Below are positions 17,977 through 26,752 of a stretch of 64,000 nucleotides of DNA, in pieces (within the stretch, counting starts at the first letter, position 1; each line of letters starts with the position of its first letter). The position numbers and the translations under genes are program-made. Source of the DNA: Dehalococcoidia bacterium (GTDB lineage Bacteria; Chloroflexota; Dehalococcoidia; Lucifugimonadales; Lucifugimonadaceae); NCBI GenBank assembly GCA_012959765.1, contig DUCO01000040.1, forward strand, positions 124,001 to 188,000, given 5' to 3'. The notes beneath the pieces were generated by a model. The model was not told where the DNA came from, did no database searches, and worked only from the letters and a program-made list of their open reading frames with translations.

Positions 17977-18762
17977 TTAGAACGCTTCGTGGAGTCCGTG
18001 GGGTGGCTGGCGAGTTTCTTTATTCCACAACGTCTCGACGTGGTATTTCGGCACCCAGTCGAGTACCCGTTTCGTCTTTTCGTTGTTGAACTTGCCGTGT
18101 GGCAGATCGGGAAGAATGAAGAACGACTCGCACTTCGTAGCAAGCCGCGAATCGGGAACTTCCACAGCAGCCTGAACCGCCGTTCCGCAGTCCTGCCACG
18201 CTGTCGAATACGGAACCATGTCTTCGTGATAAACCGGTGGCGCTTCCGGGCCGCCAAGGTTCCAGGAATGCTTCATGTTGTAGTAGAGCAGCGTTATGAC
18301 CTGAATGCCGTGCCGTTTGCTGAACACCCGGCAGATTTCCTGACCCAATCCCTTGGTGTGTGCGTATAGGCGCGTGCCCGGAGCAGGAGGCATATCTGGG
18401 TTCAGGTTGGTGTCCCATTCCTCGTATTGTTGACCCACCATCTGGAAGTGAGGTCCGGTGTTGATCACTCGCTTGATGCGATGCTCACGGGCAGCCGTCA
18501 TCATGGCGAAGTTGCCAATGGTGTTTACGTCGAACGCAAGCTGCCTGTGTGGACGCAGGACCGACAGGTTGATGATCACATCCATACCTTCGGCTGCCTT
18601 CACAACGCCATCGACGTCGTCAGCGGAAAGTTTCAGAAAGTCGCCCTTGTAATCGGCGTGAGGATCGTTGATATCGGTCAGCAGAATGTCGTGGCGATCT
18701 TTCATCGCGGTAACCGCCCAGGGTCCCAGCATTCCGTTTCCGCCAAGAATTAGGATTTTCAT
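17977..18762 (-). CDS. NAD(P)-dependent epimerase/dehydratase family protein
   Basis: Extended short-chain-dehydrogenase fold of about 261 residues. GGNGMLG (8-14) is the nucleotide-binding turn, LLTDINDP follows the second strand, and YAHTKGLGQE carries the YxxxK catalytic pair. The ATG at 18762 overlaps the TGA of the upstream gene (ATGA), so the two are translated together, and this start places the Rossmann strand at the N-terminus; the longer frame adds 33 unrelated residues. The His- and Pro-rich C-terminal end (RQPPHGLHEAF) is unusual. Substrate probably a sugar or sugar nucleotide, not determinable. Confidence 0.82.
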   Translation of the reverse strand: MKILILGGNGMLGPWAVTAMKDRHDILLTDINDPHADYKGDFLKLSADDVDGVVKAAEGMDVIINLSVLRPHRQLAFDVNTIGNFAMMTAAREHRIKRVINTGPHFQMVGQQYEEWDTNLNPDMPPAPGTRLYAHTKGLGQEICRVFSKRHGIQVITLLYYNMKHSWNLGGPEAPPVYHEDMVPYSTAWQDCGTAVQAAVEVPDSRLATKCESFFILPDLPHGKFNNEKTKRVLDWVPKYHVETLWNKETRQPPHGLHEAF

Positions 18763-19448
18763 TGCGCCAACTCCGATGCTATTCCCGGCAACAAATTCTG
18801 GGCCGTTTTCGTAATAAATCGCTGGTGGTCGACTGGCGACTGAACGTGGATATCCTGCCACTGGATGAGCTCGCTGGTCGAAAGTGCTTCATTTACCGCT
18901 GCACCGATCATGCCGTGTGAAATCGCAGCCGTGTCTTCTGGTTTCGCCGAGCTACCGCCAACAAAGGGCCAGCCGAGCCTGAGATTCGCCACCTGAATTA
19001 AGCGGTCTCTGGCGAATTCTTTACATACGATTTCGACCAGATGGGCGCTTAACAGTTCCACATTTTCAGCAGAAGGATCGGTGCGCCACTTTTCGGTGAC
19101 CACCAGATTCTCTTCGTGGTCTTCATACAGCCGCAATGTGCTTATGTTCACGCACCGTGCCACCCCGGCATCGGAAGCAGCCTGCAGCAGGTTGTACATC
19201 CGCCTCGTGTGATAGTCGATCAGGTGTGTTGCAGTTCCAGATTGACCCTGGAATCCGATATTTACGATCGCATCGATACCCGCGACAAGTTTGTCGGTAT
19301 CGGCTTCGTGACCAAGGTCGTTTGGGGTGATGATATCGCCAGTGGCGTTGCGCGGTAGATCGGTCAGTCGAAGGGTGTGAGTTCCGGCAAGAGCGTCGGC
19401 AATTATCTGCGCAGTCGCAGATGCCGCCGACGTAATCAGCACGTTCAA
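18759..19448 (-). CDS. NAD(P)-dependent epimerase-like protein, short
   Basis: A 229-residue Rossmann-fold protein starting MNVLITSAASATAQIIADAL, with TDLPRN after strand two and IVNIGFQG as in epimerases. The glycine turn is altered (TSAASATAQ instead of GGxGxxG), and I see no YxxxK pair at the expected place (LRLYEDHEENL). It may therefore be a non-catalytic partner of the downstream epimerase, with which it overlaps by four bases. It lies divergent to the nuclease-like lipoprotein gene across a 72-base spacer that must hold both promoters. Confidence 0.72.
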   Translation of the reverse strand: MNVLITSAASATAQIIADALAGTHTLRLTDLPRNATGDIITPNDLGHEADTDKLVAGIDAIVNIGFQGQSGTATHLIDYHTRRMYNLLQAASDAGVARCVNISTLRLYEDHEENLVVTEKWRTDPSAENVELLSAHLVEIVCKEFARDRLIQVANLRLGWPFVGGSSAKPEDTAAISHGMIGAAVNEALSTSELIQWQDIHVQSPVDHQRFITKTAQNLLPGIASELAQ

Positions 19449-19520
19449 TGTTCAACTCCACTCAATGAGTTTTGAATAATTCAACCCGATTCTAGATTCG
19501 GGTTCGTAGATACTAACGCT

Positions 19521-20120
19521 ATGAAGCCGTGTGAGTTAACTTTTCGCAATCAAAATTCACAGCATTTCAGTCGGCGGCTGGTGTTGGTTGTGCTTCTGGT
19601 GCTCGTTTCTGGATGTGCAACGGCGGATCCTCCCGTTTCGTCCGATGCTGCCGACAGCAACGAGCCGGAATCGTTGGAGTGCCGGGACTGCGAACTGGTG
19701 GACGTTGTCGAGGTTAAAGATGCGAACACGATAATCACGTCTTTTGGTGAAATTCAGATGTACGGCGCATACGTGATCGATCAGCCCGAGGACTGCGCAA
19801 CCAAAGCCGAAGAGCGCCTGCGCAATTTTGTTGGCTCCGAAATCCGGATCGAACCGGGACCTGCCCAGACCATACGAGTCGACTCGGGCCACTACTACAT
19901 CTACACGAAAGACGGCCTATCGATAGAAGAACAGCTGGTGCGGGAGGGTCTTGCGCTCATATGGGGACAGGACGGCCAGCATCTTGGGTGGTTCGTCTAT
20001 CTGGATTCGGCTGCCAAGGAGCATGAGAGCGGCTGTTTTTGGAAGGGGTGGAACGCTTTTCAACGTGGCGAACCCAGCAACTTCCGCATCCCGGGGTTAG
20101 CTTACTCGGACTCGGATTAA
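19521..20120 (+). CDS. Staphylococcal-nuclease-like lipoprotein, probably inactive
   Basis: A 199-residue exported protein. A signal segment ends in the lipobox LVSGC (Cys32), so it should be membrane-anchored on the outer face. From about residue 60 the pattern VVEVKDANTIITSFGEIQMY, then DQPEDCATKAEERLRNFVG, then IEEQLVREGLALIWG follows the SNase/thermonuclease domain. The Arg that normally precedes the DxPE motif is absent (Q or G instead) and the second catalytic Arg is not visible, so nuclease activity is doubtful. Four Cys after the lipobox could form disulfides. It heads a series of lipoprotein genes. Confidence 0.68.
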   Translation: MKPCELTFRNQNSQHFSRRLVLVVLLVLVSGCATADPPVSSDAADSNEPESLECRDCELVDVVEVKDANTIITSFGEIQMYGAYVIDQPEDCATKAEERLRNFVGSEIRIEPGPAQTIRVDSGHYYIYTKDGLSIEEQLVREGLALIWGQDGQHLGWFVYLDSAAKEHESGCFWKGWNAFQRGEPSNFRIPGLAYSDSD

Positions 20121-20217
20121 GGCTAATCGTCGAGAATCCCCCGGTAATTTTGTTGACCGAATCAGCTAAACCGATATCATCTGGCAATCGCTCAGCAGAC
20201 CTCATGGAGGTTGGTTA

Positions 20218-20796
20218 TTGGAACTCAAAAGCCCGACATCGTTTGAAATTCGCACGCCGATGATGATTGTGCTGCTACTGGCACTGATGGTAGTTGTTAC
20301 CGGTGCATGCGGATCGGGCGATGCAGAAGAAGTAGCGTTTCAACAGATCAGCGATCCCGGCCAGACGTTGAGCATCGACGATCTGCTGGCCACTCCGTAC
20401 AAAGAAGTAAACGACCACTCCACAGAAGGACTCCCCGGCGCTTCGTATGTAAGTTTTGGGTTCTTCAAGGTCAGTGGCGGTGATCCCTACGACTACGAGG
20501 TTCGGTTCTACGAATCGCACCAGGCAGCAGTTGATCTTGGAACAGCGATGGCGATGGAAGGCACGGGTCCAGACGCGATACTCAGCGAGGACGATGCAAC
20601 GTACAAGGCGGGTATTAAGGATCGCCGCACGATCATCGGTGGTGGAGTTGGCGGTGGTGCTCGTAGTGGCATCGGCCCCAAGTTCGCAAGCTACGCTATT
20701 TTCGGAAATATCGTGATGTTGTGCCAGGGATCGGAACCGGATCAATCGCTTGAACGATGTGGTTTGCTGGCGAGCGCGCTGGTCCCGAATGAGTAA
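20218..20796 (+). CDS. Array lipoprotein 1 (unknown family)
   Basis: 192 residues with a hydrophobic signal ending VVTGAC (lipid-attachment Cys31). The start is TTG, chosen because a perfect GGAGG lies seven bases upstream. The mature part follows the plan shared by all five array members: a strand with TLSIDDLLA, a segment YEVRFYESHQAAVDLGTAMA, an acidic TGPDAILSEDD-like stretch, DRRTIIGGG with Gly-rich loop, and IVMLCQG...ERC with a conserved Cys pair. No known domain is recognised. Its last eight bases overlap the next gene. Likely located on the outer face of the cytoplasmic membrane; function unknown. Confidence 0.75.
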   Translation: MELKSPTSFEIRTPMMIVLLLALMVVVTGACGSGDAEEVAFQQISDPGQTLSIDDLLATPYKEVNDHSTEGLPGASYVSFGFFKVSGGDPYDYEVRFYESHQAAVDLGTAMAMEGTGPDAILSEDDATYKAGIKDRRTIIGGGVGGGARSGIGPKFASYAIFGNIVMLCQGSEPDQSLERCGLLASALVPNE

Positions 20797-21352
20797 ATTT
20801 CAATCGCGGGGGGTTCTCTATTTATCCCTGTTTTCGCTTGTATTGCTCATGGCTATTACTGCGTGCGGTTCTTCCTCATCTGGCAGTTCTTCGGCGGCTT
20901 CACTGGTTAAGGTTTCGGATTTCGAACGCACGTTGTCGATTGCCGATGTCGAAGCGATCGGTTGGAAGCGCGGCAAAACGTACGACGTTGAAGGGCTCGA
21001 TGGTGCGGAAGCTGCTTACGTCGGATTCTGGTCTTTGCCCAACATTGGTTCATTGAACTATGAAATTCGTGTTTATCCGAGTCACGAAATCGCTGTCGAG
21101 CTGGGAACTCCATTTGCGGAAGATGCGGCAGGGGTAGGCGCATCGCTCAACGCTGATGAGTCGATGTGGGGCGAAGGCGTTCGGGATAGAAGAGTGATCG
21201 TTGGTGGAGGATCTCGAGGAAGTCAGAACCCTCGTTACGGCGATTTCGTAATACTAGGCAACCTGGTGATTTTGTGTGAAGGGCGAACTTCGGAGCATTC
21301 ACTCGACCAATGTGCACCTTTCGTCGCGCTTCTTCGAGGAGAAGGCGCATAA
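20789..21352 (+). CDS. Array lipoprotein 2 (unknown family)
   Basis: About 187 residues with a lipobox at AITAC (Cys26) followed by a Ser-rich linker. It shares TLSIADVEA, YEIRVYPSHEIAVELGTPFA, DRRVIVGGGSRG and LVILCEG...DQC with array member 1. The ATG at 20789 overlaps the preceding stop (ATGAGTAA), so translation is coupled; an upstream in-frame ATG at 20750 would add 13 residues before the signal and is less likely. It belongs to the Gly-rich subtype of the array, lacking the extra Cys pair of members 3 and 4. Function unknown. Confidence 0.75.
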   Translation: MSKFQSRGVLYLSLFSLVLLMAITACGSSSSGSSSAASLVKVSDFERTLSIADVEAIGWKRGKTYDVEGLDGAEAAYVGFWSLPNIGSLNYEIRVYPSHEIAVELGTPFAEDAAGVGASLNADESMWGEGVRDRRVIVGGGSRGSQNPRYGDFVILGNLVILCEGRTSEHSLDQCAPFVALLRGEGA

Positions 21353-21510
21353 TTACAGCGTTAGGCGTCAGTGATCACTCTCTCTAATTTTTCAGGTGGA
21401 CAGATTGGTGACTGACGAGTTGCAGAAGCGTATATTTGGCGTATTCCGTTACACGCTTCGGCCCGATCGCTGTACTACGACGGGTATCGAACTACGAAAG
21501 GGGGCTAGTT

Positions 21511-22089
21511 ATGAAACAAGTAAGCAGTGGCAAGGCACGCCTGCTGGTACTGATTATCGCGATAGCATCGCTATCTATAGCTGCTGTGGCATGCGCTAGT
21601 GATTCCGCGGATAGTGTTGGAGCCGCACCAGACGGTCCGATCGCAAAGATTGACGCCACTGAACGCATCTACACAGCCGACGACATCAAAAACACGGAGT
21701 TCTTCAAACACGATGACGACTACGATGTTGAAGGGCTCGAAGGCGCAGTAGCGGCCCTCTACGGCTTCTACGGATCTGATCCTTACAACCGGCTTGAGTA
21801 CGAAGCACGCTTCTACGCCGATCACGCGGCAGCTATCTCTATAGGCGCCAGCTGGGCGGATGAAGCTACAGGCGCTGATGCTGTTTTGCTCAAAGACGTT
21901 CAGCGCTGGGATGAGGGAATTTCTGATCGTCGCCAGTGTGCAGGAAACGGTGGGCATCACTCAGGCAAATGCGATAACCCCAAATACTTCGACTACGTTG
22001 TAGTGGGAAACATGATTCTGATGTGCCAGGGTAAAGACTCACCGACTTCAATTCAGGCCTGTGCCGATCTGATGGCAGTGGTGCAATAA
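21511..22089 (+). CDS. Array lipoprotein 3 (unknown family, extra Cys pair)
   Basis: About 192 residues; lipobox AAVAC (Cys28). The ATG at 21511 follows AAAGGGGG by seven to eight bases, which decides it over a start 25 codons upstream. Shared plan: RIYTADDIK, YEARFYADHAAAISIGASWA, EGISDRRQC, MILMCQG and QACADL. In place of the Gly-rich loop of members 1 and 2 it has a Cys-x10-Cys insert with a His pair (CAGNGGHHSGKC), suggesting a second disulfide or a metal site. The TAA is followed directly by the ATG of member 4. Confidence 0.75.
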   Translation: MKQVSSGKARLLVLIIAIASLSIAAVACASDSADSVGAAPDGPIAKIDATERIYTADDIKNTEFFKHDDDYDVEGLEGAVAALYGFYGSDPYNRLEYEARFYADHAAAISIGASWADEATGADAVLLKDVQRWDEGISDRRQCAGNGGHHSGKCDNPKYFDYVVVGNMILMCQGKDSPTSIQACADLMAVVQ

Positions 22090-22659
22090 ATGCTGACAAA
22101 TTCGATTTGGGCTGAAAAGAGAACTTTGCTGGTTCTCGTTACAGCTGTGTTGATGGCGACGGTTGCTGCTGCATGCGGCAGCGATTCAGGCGCAAGCGGT
22201 GGATCGGCAGTTGCCAGGGTGATTGCAAGCGAACGTATCTACACGCTCGAAGATTTCGAAGCGCTCCGGCCTTCAGGTGTTAAAACTGTGAAGGATTACG
22301 ACACTGAAGATTTACCAGCGGCTTTGGACGTGGTGCAGGCTGTTTTCAATCAGTTGGCTTACGAGGTCAGGTTCTACTCTTCTCATGCCGACGCTGTAGC
22401 TGAGGGAACGGTATACGCCGAATCGATTACCGGCGAGGACGCTGTGGTAACGGGTGACGAGGTTCTGTGGGAAGAGGGCGAACGTGACCGCAGAAAGTGC
22501 AGTCGAGCCGCTCAGACGCCCCACTCCAGTTGTTCGTACTCTGCTCGTTATCTCGAATACGTAATCCGAGGAAACATGATCCTGTTCTGTGAGGGTGACG
22601 AATCACCGGATGCATTCGAAAACTGCGAGAATCTGCTGACACTCCTTGAGCCGGCATAA
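22090..22659 (+). CDS. Array lipoprotein 4 (unknown family, extra Cys pair)
   Basis: 189 residues; lipobox VAAAC (Cys29). Shares RIYTLEDFEA, YEVRFYSSHADAVAEGTVYA, ITGEDAVVTGDEVLWEEG, DRRKC and MILFCEG...ENC with member 3, including the Cys-containing loop (CSRAAQTPHSSC). It abuts the stop of member 3 without a gap, so the pair is coupled. The following hairpin with T-run ends the plus-strand array. No enzymatic motif is visible. Confidence 0.75.
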   Translation: MLTNSIWAEKRTLLVLVTAVLMATVAAACGSDSGASGGSAVARVIASERIYTLEDFEALRPSGVKTVKDYDTEDLPAALDVVQAVFNQLAYEVRFYSSHADAVAEGTVYAESITGEDAVVTGDEVLWEEGERDRRKCSRAAQTPHSSCSYSARYLEYVIRGNMILFCEGDESPDAFENCENLLTLLEPA

Positions 22660-22677
22660 ACGCTCTTGCTGAACAAA

Positions 22678-22712
22678 TAAAAAGCCGACGAACGTGTTCG
22701 TCGGCTTTTTTG
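22678..22712. terminator. Bidirectional intrinsic terminator between convergent lipoprotein genes
   Basis: AAAGCCGACGAAC and GTTCGTCGGCTTT pair perfectly around a two- to four-base loop, flanked by A-run on the left and T-run on the right, so it can stop transcription from both sides. Confidence 0.92.
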
Positions 22713-22738
22713 ATTAACGAGTTATAAACCGTTCTGCT

Positions 22739-23308
22739 TTATTCGGGCAGGGCGTCGATCAAAGCTTCACATGTCGAAAGCTGGCGTTCACAGAGCATGA
22801 TCGTGTTACCAGCAACGGCGTAGGCGGGGTAGAGGTTCACAACAGGAATCAGCGGGTCTCTCTGGCCTGCGGTGCGGGCTATGATCGTCTCAGCTGGCTC
22901 TACGCCGAACTCAACGGCAGCCTCATGCGATTCGTAGAAGCGGACTTCGATATCACGCTGCTGAAAGAAGCCGTACCAAATATCGGTTGTGCCTGGAACG
23001 GTCTCAACACCGAACTGTCGGTTCGTTTTGAAGCCAACGGCTTTCAGGTCTTCGATCGCGTAAAAGGCATCTGCTTTTGTCGTCAGCCTCAGTCCCTCTT
23101 CATCGAGGACAGCGTCCTCTGAGGCCTGCGGATCGTCCGATGAACCGCACCCGGCCATGGCGGTGAGAAGTGCGAATGCCAGAACCACAAATATGGTTGC
23201 TACTAATTTATTGGAGATCCAGAAATATTTATGGATGACTCGGACCAATTTCTGAATTCCAATCTGCTGATGTTCGGGCGTTGCGTTGGCCGGAAGCATA
23301 TCGTACAC
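22739..23308 (-). CDS. Array lipoprotein 5, opposite strand (unknown family)
   Basis: Up to 189 residues; lipobox LTAMAGC. With the ATG at 23308 the Cys is residue 54, long for a signal peptide, so a TTG at 23248 (Cys34) may be the true start. It shares the array plan: AFYAIEDLKAVG, IEVRFYESHEAAVEFGVEPA and NTIMLCERQLSTC, but the middle loop is shorter and has neither the Gly-rich nor the Cys-rich insert. It faces members 1-4 across a shared terminator. Function unknown. Confidence 0.7.
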   Translation of the reverse strand: MYDMLPANATPEHQQIGIQKLVRVIHKYFWISNKLVATIFVVLAFALLTAMAGCGSSDDPQASEDAVLDEEGLRLTTKADAFYAIEDLKAVGFKTNRQFGVETVPGTTDIWYGFFQQRDIEVRFYESHEAAVEFGVEPAETIIARTAGQRDPLIPVVNLYPAYAVAGNTIMLCERQLSTCEALIDALPE

Positions 23309-23346
23309 ATGGGCAAGACAACGGCGCAGGACCAGTTGTTAAACGA

Positions 23347-23377
23347 AAGTGCCCCCGACAAATTGTCGGGGGCACTT
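23347..23377 (-). terminator. Terminator hairpin after the ABC binding-protein gene
   Basis: AGTGCCCCCGACA and TGTCGGGGGCACT form a 13-pair stem around a four- to five-base loop, about 50 bases past the stop of the binding-protein gene. Read on the minus strand it is followed by TTTCGTTT. A second small stem with T7 loop (about 23390-23417, AGTAGT/ACTACT) lies between the stop and this hairpin. Confidence 0.8.
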
Positions 23378-23424
23378 CATTCACGTCTTTTTACTCAAGT
23401 AGTAAAAAAACTACTGGAGTTTTC

Positions 23425-25284
23425 CTACTTGGCTGTGAGGCCGTGCAGAACCAATGACCAAGTGAGGTGCCAAGAGGCCTCGTTCACGTAGCCAGAGGTC
23501 TCACCACCGAGTGGCCAGTTAGTCCATCGCTTCTCACTCATGATGATGCGGTGGTAGAACTCGAGGACTGGAACGTCAGGGAGTTCTGTCAGCCAGATAT
23601 CCATGGCTTCGTGCCACAGTTCCTGCATCTTGTCGATGTCATCCGGGTGAGTCTTTGCGACTTCGTCAGTAAGCTCGTCCCACCGCTCGTCTTCCCAGTG
23701 GTAGAAGTTCACCTGGTGTCCACCAGGAATGTTTACTGATGCCGACTGGTAAAGCTTCATGGTGAAGTAAGGGTCACGGACCGATCCGCCGTGTCCAAAC
23801 ATCAGACATTCAAAGTTACCTTCAGCCATTCGTGAAGAAGCATCGGGCGGCTGTGAGTAAGTGGCGTTGATGCCTTCACGTCGCAGCTGTTCAGCAGTGA
23901 TAGGACCAAGGTCCACCCACGGGCTGAATCCGATGATTTCACAGTTGATGCCGTTGCCCTGAGCGTCAACCCAGTTGCCATCGCCATCCTTCGAGAAACC
24001 GGCACCTTCAAGCAGTCCTTCGGCCTTGGCCGGGTTGTGCTCTGTGGTGTCGTGTACCGCAAGGAGGTCCGCTACGGAGTCAAAGTACTTCTTCAATGGC
24101 GGGTAGCCAGGCATGGTGAGCGGGTTGAATGCCGCAGCACCGTCGTAGGCTACATCGGCCAGCTCTGCCCTATCGAGGAAGTAGCTGAACGCCCATCGAA
24201 CGTCTTTGTTGTCGTAAGGACCAAACTTACCGGAGTCGTTGAAACCAATCGATACCGGCCACCAGTCGACATAACCGTAAGGTGAGTCGGTTCCGGTGTG
24301 TGTTACGAGGTCTGAGTTCTTGCCCATCGTTTCGATGATGACAGCCGGAGTTGTCATTGCCGAGTAGTCGACGGTATCAGAAATCAGTGCCTGCGACCTG
24401 ACCGTCTGGTCAGGAGTTGGCAGGTAGATCACACGTTTCGGGCCAGGCAGCTTGTTGAACTGATCGAGATCAGATGCGCCTTCACCCCACCACGAGTCGC
24501 GGCGGTCGATGATCTTCTGCTCAGGTGTTCCAGAAACAACCTTCCATGGGCCGGTCGATAGTGGCCAGCCTTTGGCGGGGTCGTAGTCCTTGAACGTGGT
24601 CCAGTCTTGGCTGCTGTAGTGATGCTCTGGCACCATGTACACGCCAATGTCGAACTTGTACGTAAGGAGGAACATGAATCGTGGGTCCGGTCGGTCCAGA
24701 ATCACCTTTACGGTGTGGCTGTCGACTTTTTCCGCACGGTTCATTGCGTTGTCAATGTCGTTACCCCATCGGACTTCTTCTTTGAGGTCCTTCAAGGTGT
24801 TCAACGTATAGACAACGTCATCTGCGTTGAATTCTTCACCGTCGGACCAGTTCACACCTTCACGAAGGTGCATGGTCAACTCGGTAAAGTCGTCATTCCA
24901 GTCCCAGCTCGTTGCGAGCCACGGAATCGTCTTGTCGTCGAACGCACTAAAGAATGCGAGGGGCTCAAAGATGATGTTTGGACCAGATTGGTGGTTTGCA
25001 CCAATAGCGTAGGGGTTCCACAGTTCGTGGTCGACAAATCGACCTTCGGCACCACCCAGGTATCCGATGAACGTGTCATCACGGGAAATTTCCGCGATTT
25101 CTGCACTACCAGCTGGCTCGTCGGCCGGAGCCTCCGTAGCCGGCACGGCGGTAGCAGCAGGCTCTGAAGCCCCCCCACCGTCGTCGGAGTCTTCGTCTTC
25201 TCCGCCACCACAAGCAATCGCCGCAATTAGGGCAATTGAAAGCATGGCGAGGAAGAGAATTCTCCACCTCTCAGTAAATGTCAT
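23425..25284 (-). CDS. ABC importer substrate-binding lipoprotein (peptide/opine/sugar family 5)
   Basis: A 619-residue extracytoplasmic solute-binding protein. Lipobox IAAIAC gives lipid Cys25, followed by an Asp/Glu/Ser- and Ala/Pro-rich linker to about residue 65. The SBP_bac_5 fold is seen in [43 protein letters not shown] and [20 protein letters not shown]. It should deliver peptides or oligosaccharides to the permeases encoded divergently at 25.7-29.8 kb. Ligand cannot be predicted. Strong hairpin terminator downstream. Confidence 0.93.
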   Translation of the reverse strand: MTFTERWRILFLAMLSIALIAAIACGGGEDEDSDDGGGASEPAATAVPATEAPADEPAGSAEIAEISRDDTFIGYLGGAEGRFVDHELWNPYAIGANHQSGPNIIFEPLAFFSAFDDKTIPWLATSWDWNDDFTELTMHLREGVNWSDGEEFNADDVVYTLNTLKDLKEEVRWGNDIDNAMNRAEKVDSHTVKVILDRPDPRFMFLLTYKFDIGVYMVPEHHYSSQDWTTFKDYDPAKGWPLSTGPWKVVSGTPEQKIIDRRDSWWGEGASDLDQFNKLPGPKRVIYLPTPDQTVRSQALISDTVDYSAMTTPAVIIETMGKNSDLVTHTGTDSPYGYVDWWPVSIGFNDSGKFGPYDNKDVRWAFSYFLDRAELADVAYDGAAAFNPLTMPGYPPLKKYFDSVADLLAVHDTTEHNPAKAEGLLEGAGFSKDGDGNWVDAQGNGINCEIIGFSPWVDLGPITAEQLRREGINATYSQPPDASSRMAEGNFECLMFGHGGSVRDPYFTMKLYQSASVNIPGGHQVNFYHWEDERWDELTDEVAKTHPDDIDKMQELWHEAMDIWLTELPDVPVLEFYHRIIMSEKRWTNWPLGGETSGYVNEASWHLTWSLVLHGLTAK

Positions 25285-25672
25285 GCTGACCTCCGTATTA
25301 AAATATCAGACGCGAACTAAACAAGTTATCAACCGACAACTTTAGTTTATGGCAGGAATTTATATCCGAATCCAACAGGTGAGTCAACATTTACTCACCT
25401 GTTTCAGCGTCGAAATACGAATATTGTTCTTTTTTGTTGAAAAATCATTTCTATGTATTCAGTTCGTACTGATGCTTTAGTGAATTATTGGTTAAGTTTC
25501 ACTCGGCGTTAGCGATCTACTCGAATAGCTTCACGCAACATTCAGAATCCAACATAGCCAGCGACGTAAACACTTGTTATCTTTGGTCACTACAAATCTC
25601 AATATTTGCGCACGAACAAAATATTGTGAGTTCCGCCCGTGATCTAGGCACTATCGAATCGAGTTTCAGCCC
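25285..25672. promoter_or_regulatory. Divergent regulatory spacer of the ABC importer, with hairpin
   Basis: A 388-base AT-rich gene-free region between the binding-protein gene (minus) and the permease gene (plus). At 25374-25403 arms AACAGGTGAGT and ACTCACCTGTT pair perfectly over 11 bases around an eight-base spacer. There is no T-run after it, so an operator or RNA hairpin is more likely than a terminator. Nothing else stands out, and I cannot assign promoter boxes with confidence. Confidence 0.5.
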
Positions 25673-26749
25673 GTGACAGAACAAACGCAGGCCGTAGAAA
25701 ACTCTTCACGTTTCGGTGGCACGTCGGTTTCCCAGATTTTCTTGGGGATTTTCGGCCATTTTATTGTGAAGAGGTTCCTATTTTTCATTTTTGTGGTCTG
25801 GTTAGCGAGTACTGTGATTTTCATCATCCCTCGCCTATCGGGTCAGGATCCCGTTAAAGAGAAGTTACTTCTTGAGGCACAGCGCGGTGGCGCGATGCAA
25901 ACGGGTCTCGATGCGATGGCCAAGAAGTACCAGAAGCGTTTTGGTCTCGACCAGCCGATGTGGGTTCAGTACACGAACTTCCTGAAAGACCTCGCGAGGT
26001 TGGACTTAGGCGTATCGATCGCTTTCTTCCCCCGCACAGTCAACGAGATCGTATTTGAATCGCTGATGTGGACTTTGGGATTGATGGGAACGGTAACCGT
26101 AATAGCGTTCATATTAGGGACGCTCGCGGGGGCTGTGCTCGGTTGGCCTAGAAGACCGGGCTGGGTTCAATACGTATTCATGCCGTTGTTAACACTAGCT
26201 GCAATACCCCAATACCTGCTGGCGATGATTTTGATATTCATTTTCGCCTTCAAGTTGGGCTGGTTACCGCTGTTCGGTGGTTATTCCGTGGCAACGCTGC
26301 CGGAACTGAGTTTCTCGTTCGTGATCGACGTGCTGAGGCACGCTGTTTTGCCGGCATTCGCAATTCTGTTCTCGGTAGTTGGATTCTGGGCGATCGGCAT
26401 GCGGGGCATGATGATCAACACTCAGGGTGAGGACTACATGATTCAGGCCGATGCCAAAGGCTTGAAGGGTTCTCGCATCTTCATGCGATATGCGGTGCGA
26501 AACGCCTTGTTGCCGCAGGTGACAGGTTTGGCTCTTGTACTCGGAACGATTGTTACGGGGCAGGTACTTGTCGAGCGGGTGTTCTCATACCCGGGCATCG
26601 GCGACATCTTGTTCCAGGCAATCAGATTGTCCGACTTCTTTGTAATTCGAGGAATCGTAATCGTGATCATTCTTGGAATCGCGGGTGCAACGTTCCTGCT
26701 CGATGTCCTCTACCCGCTTCTTGATCCCCGGATCAAGGTGAGGAGCTAG
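25673..26749 (+). CDS. ABC importer permease, DppB/OppB type
   Basis: A 358-residue inner-membrane permease with six hydrophobic segments. The first helix lies at about residues 31-52 (FLFFIFVVWLASTVIFIIPRL) and the EAA loop region GMRGMMINTQGEDYMIQADAKGLKGSRI contacts the ATPase. The N-terminal 25 residues are unusually long. It starts with GTG at the end of the regulatory spacer. Its gene is followed after three bases by the second permease. Confidence 0.92.
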   Translation: MTEQTQAVENSSRFGGTSVSQIFLGIFGHFIVKRFLFFIFVVWLASTVIFIIPRLSGQDPVKEKLLLEAQRGGAMQTGLDAMAKKYQKRFGLDQPMWVQYTNFLKDLARLDLGVSIAFFPRTVNEIVFESLMWTLGLMGTVTVIAFILGTLAGAVLGWPRRPGWVQYVFMPLLTLAAIPQYLLAMILIFIFAFKLGWLPLFGGYSVATLPELSFSFVIDVLRHAVLPAFAILFSVVGFWAIGMRGMMINTQGEDYMIQADAKGLKGSRIFMRYAVRNALLPQVTGLALVLGTIVTGQVLVERVFSYPGIGDILFQAIRLSDFFVIRGIVIVIILGIAGATFLLDVLYPLLDPRIKVRS

Positions 26750-26752
26750 TAG

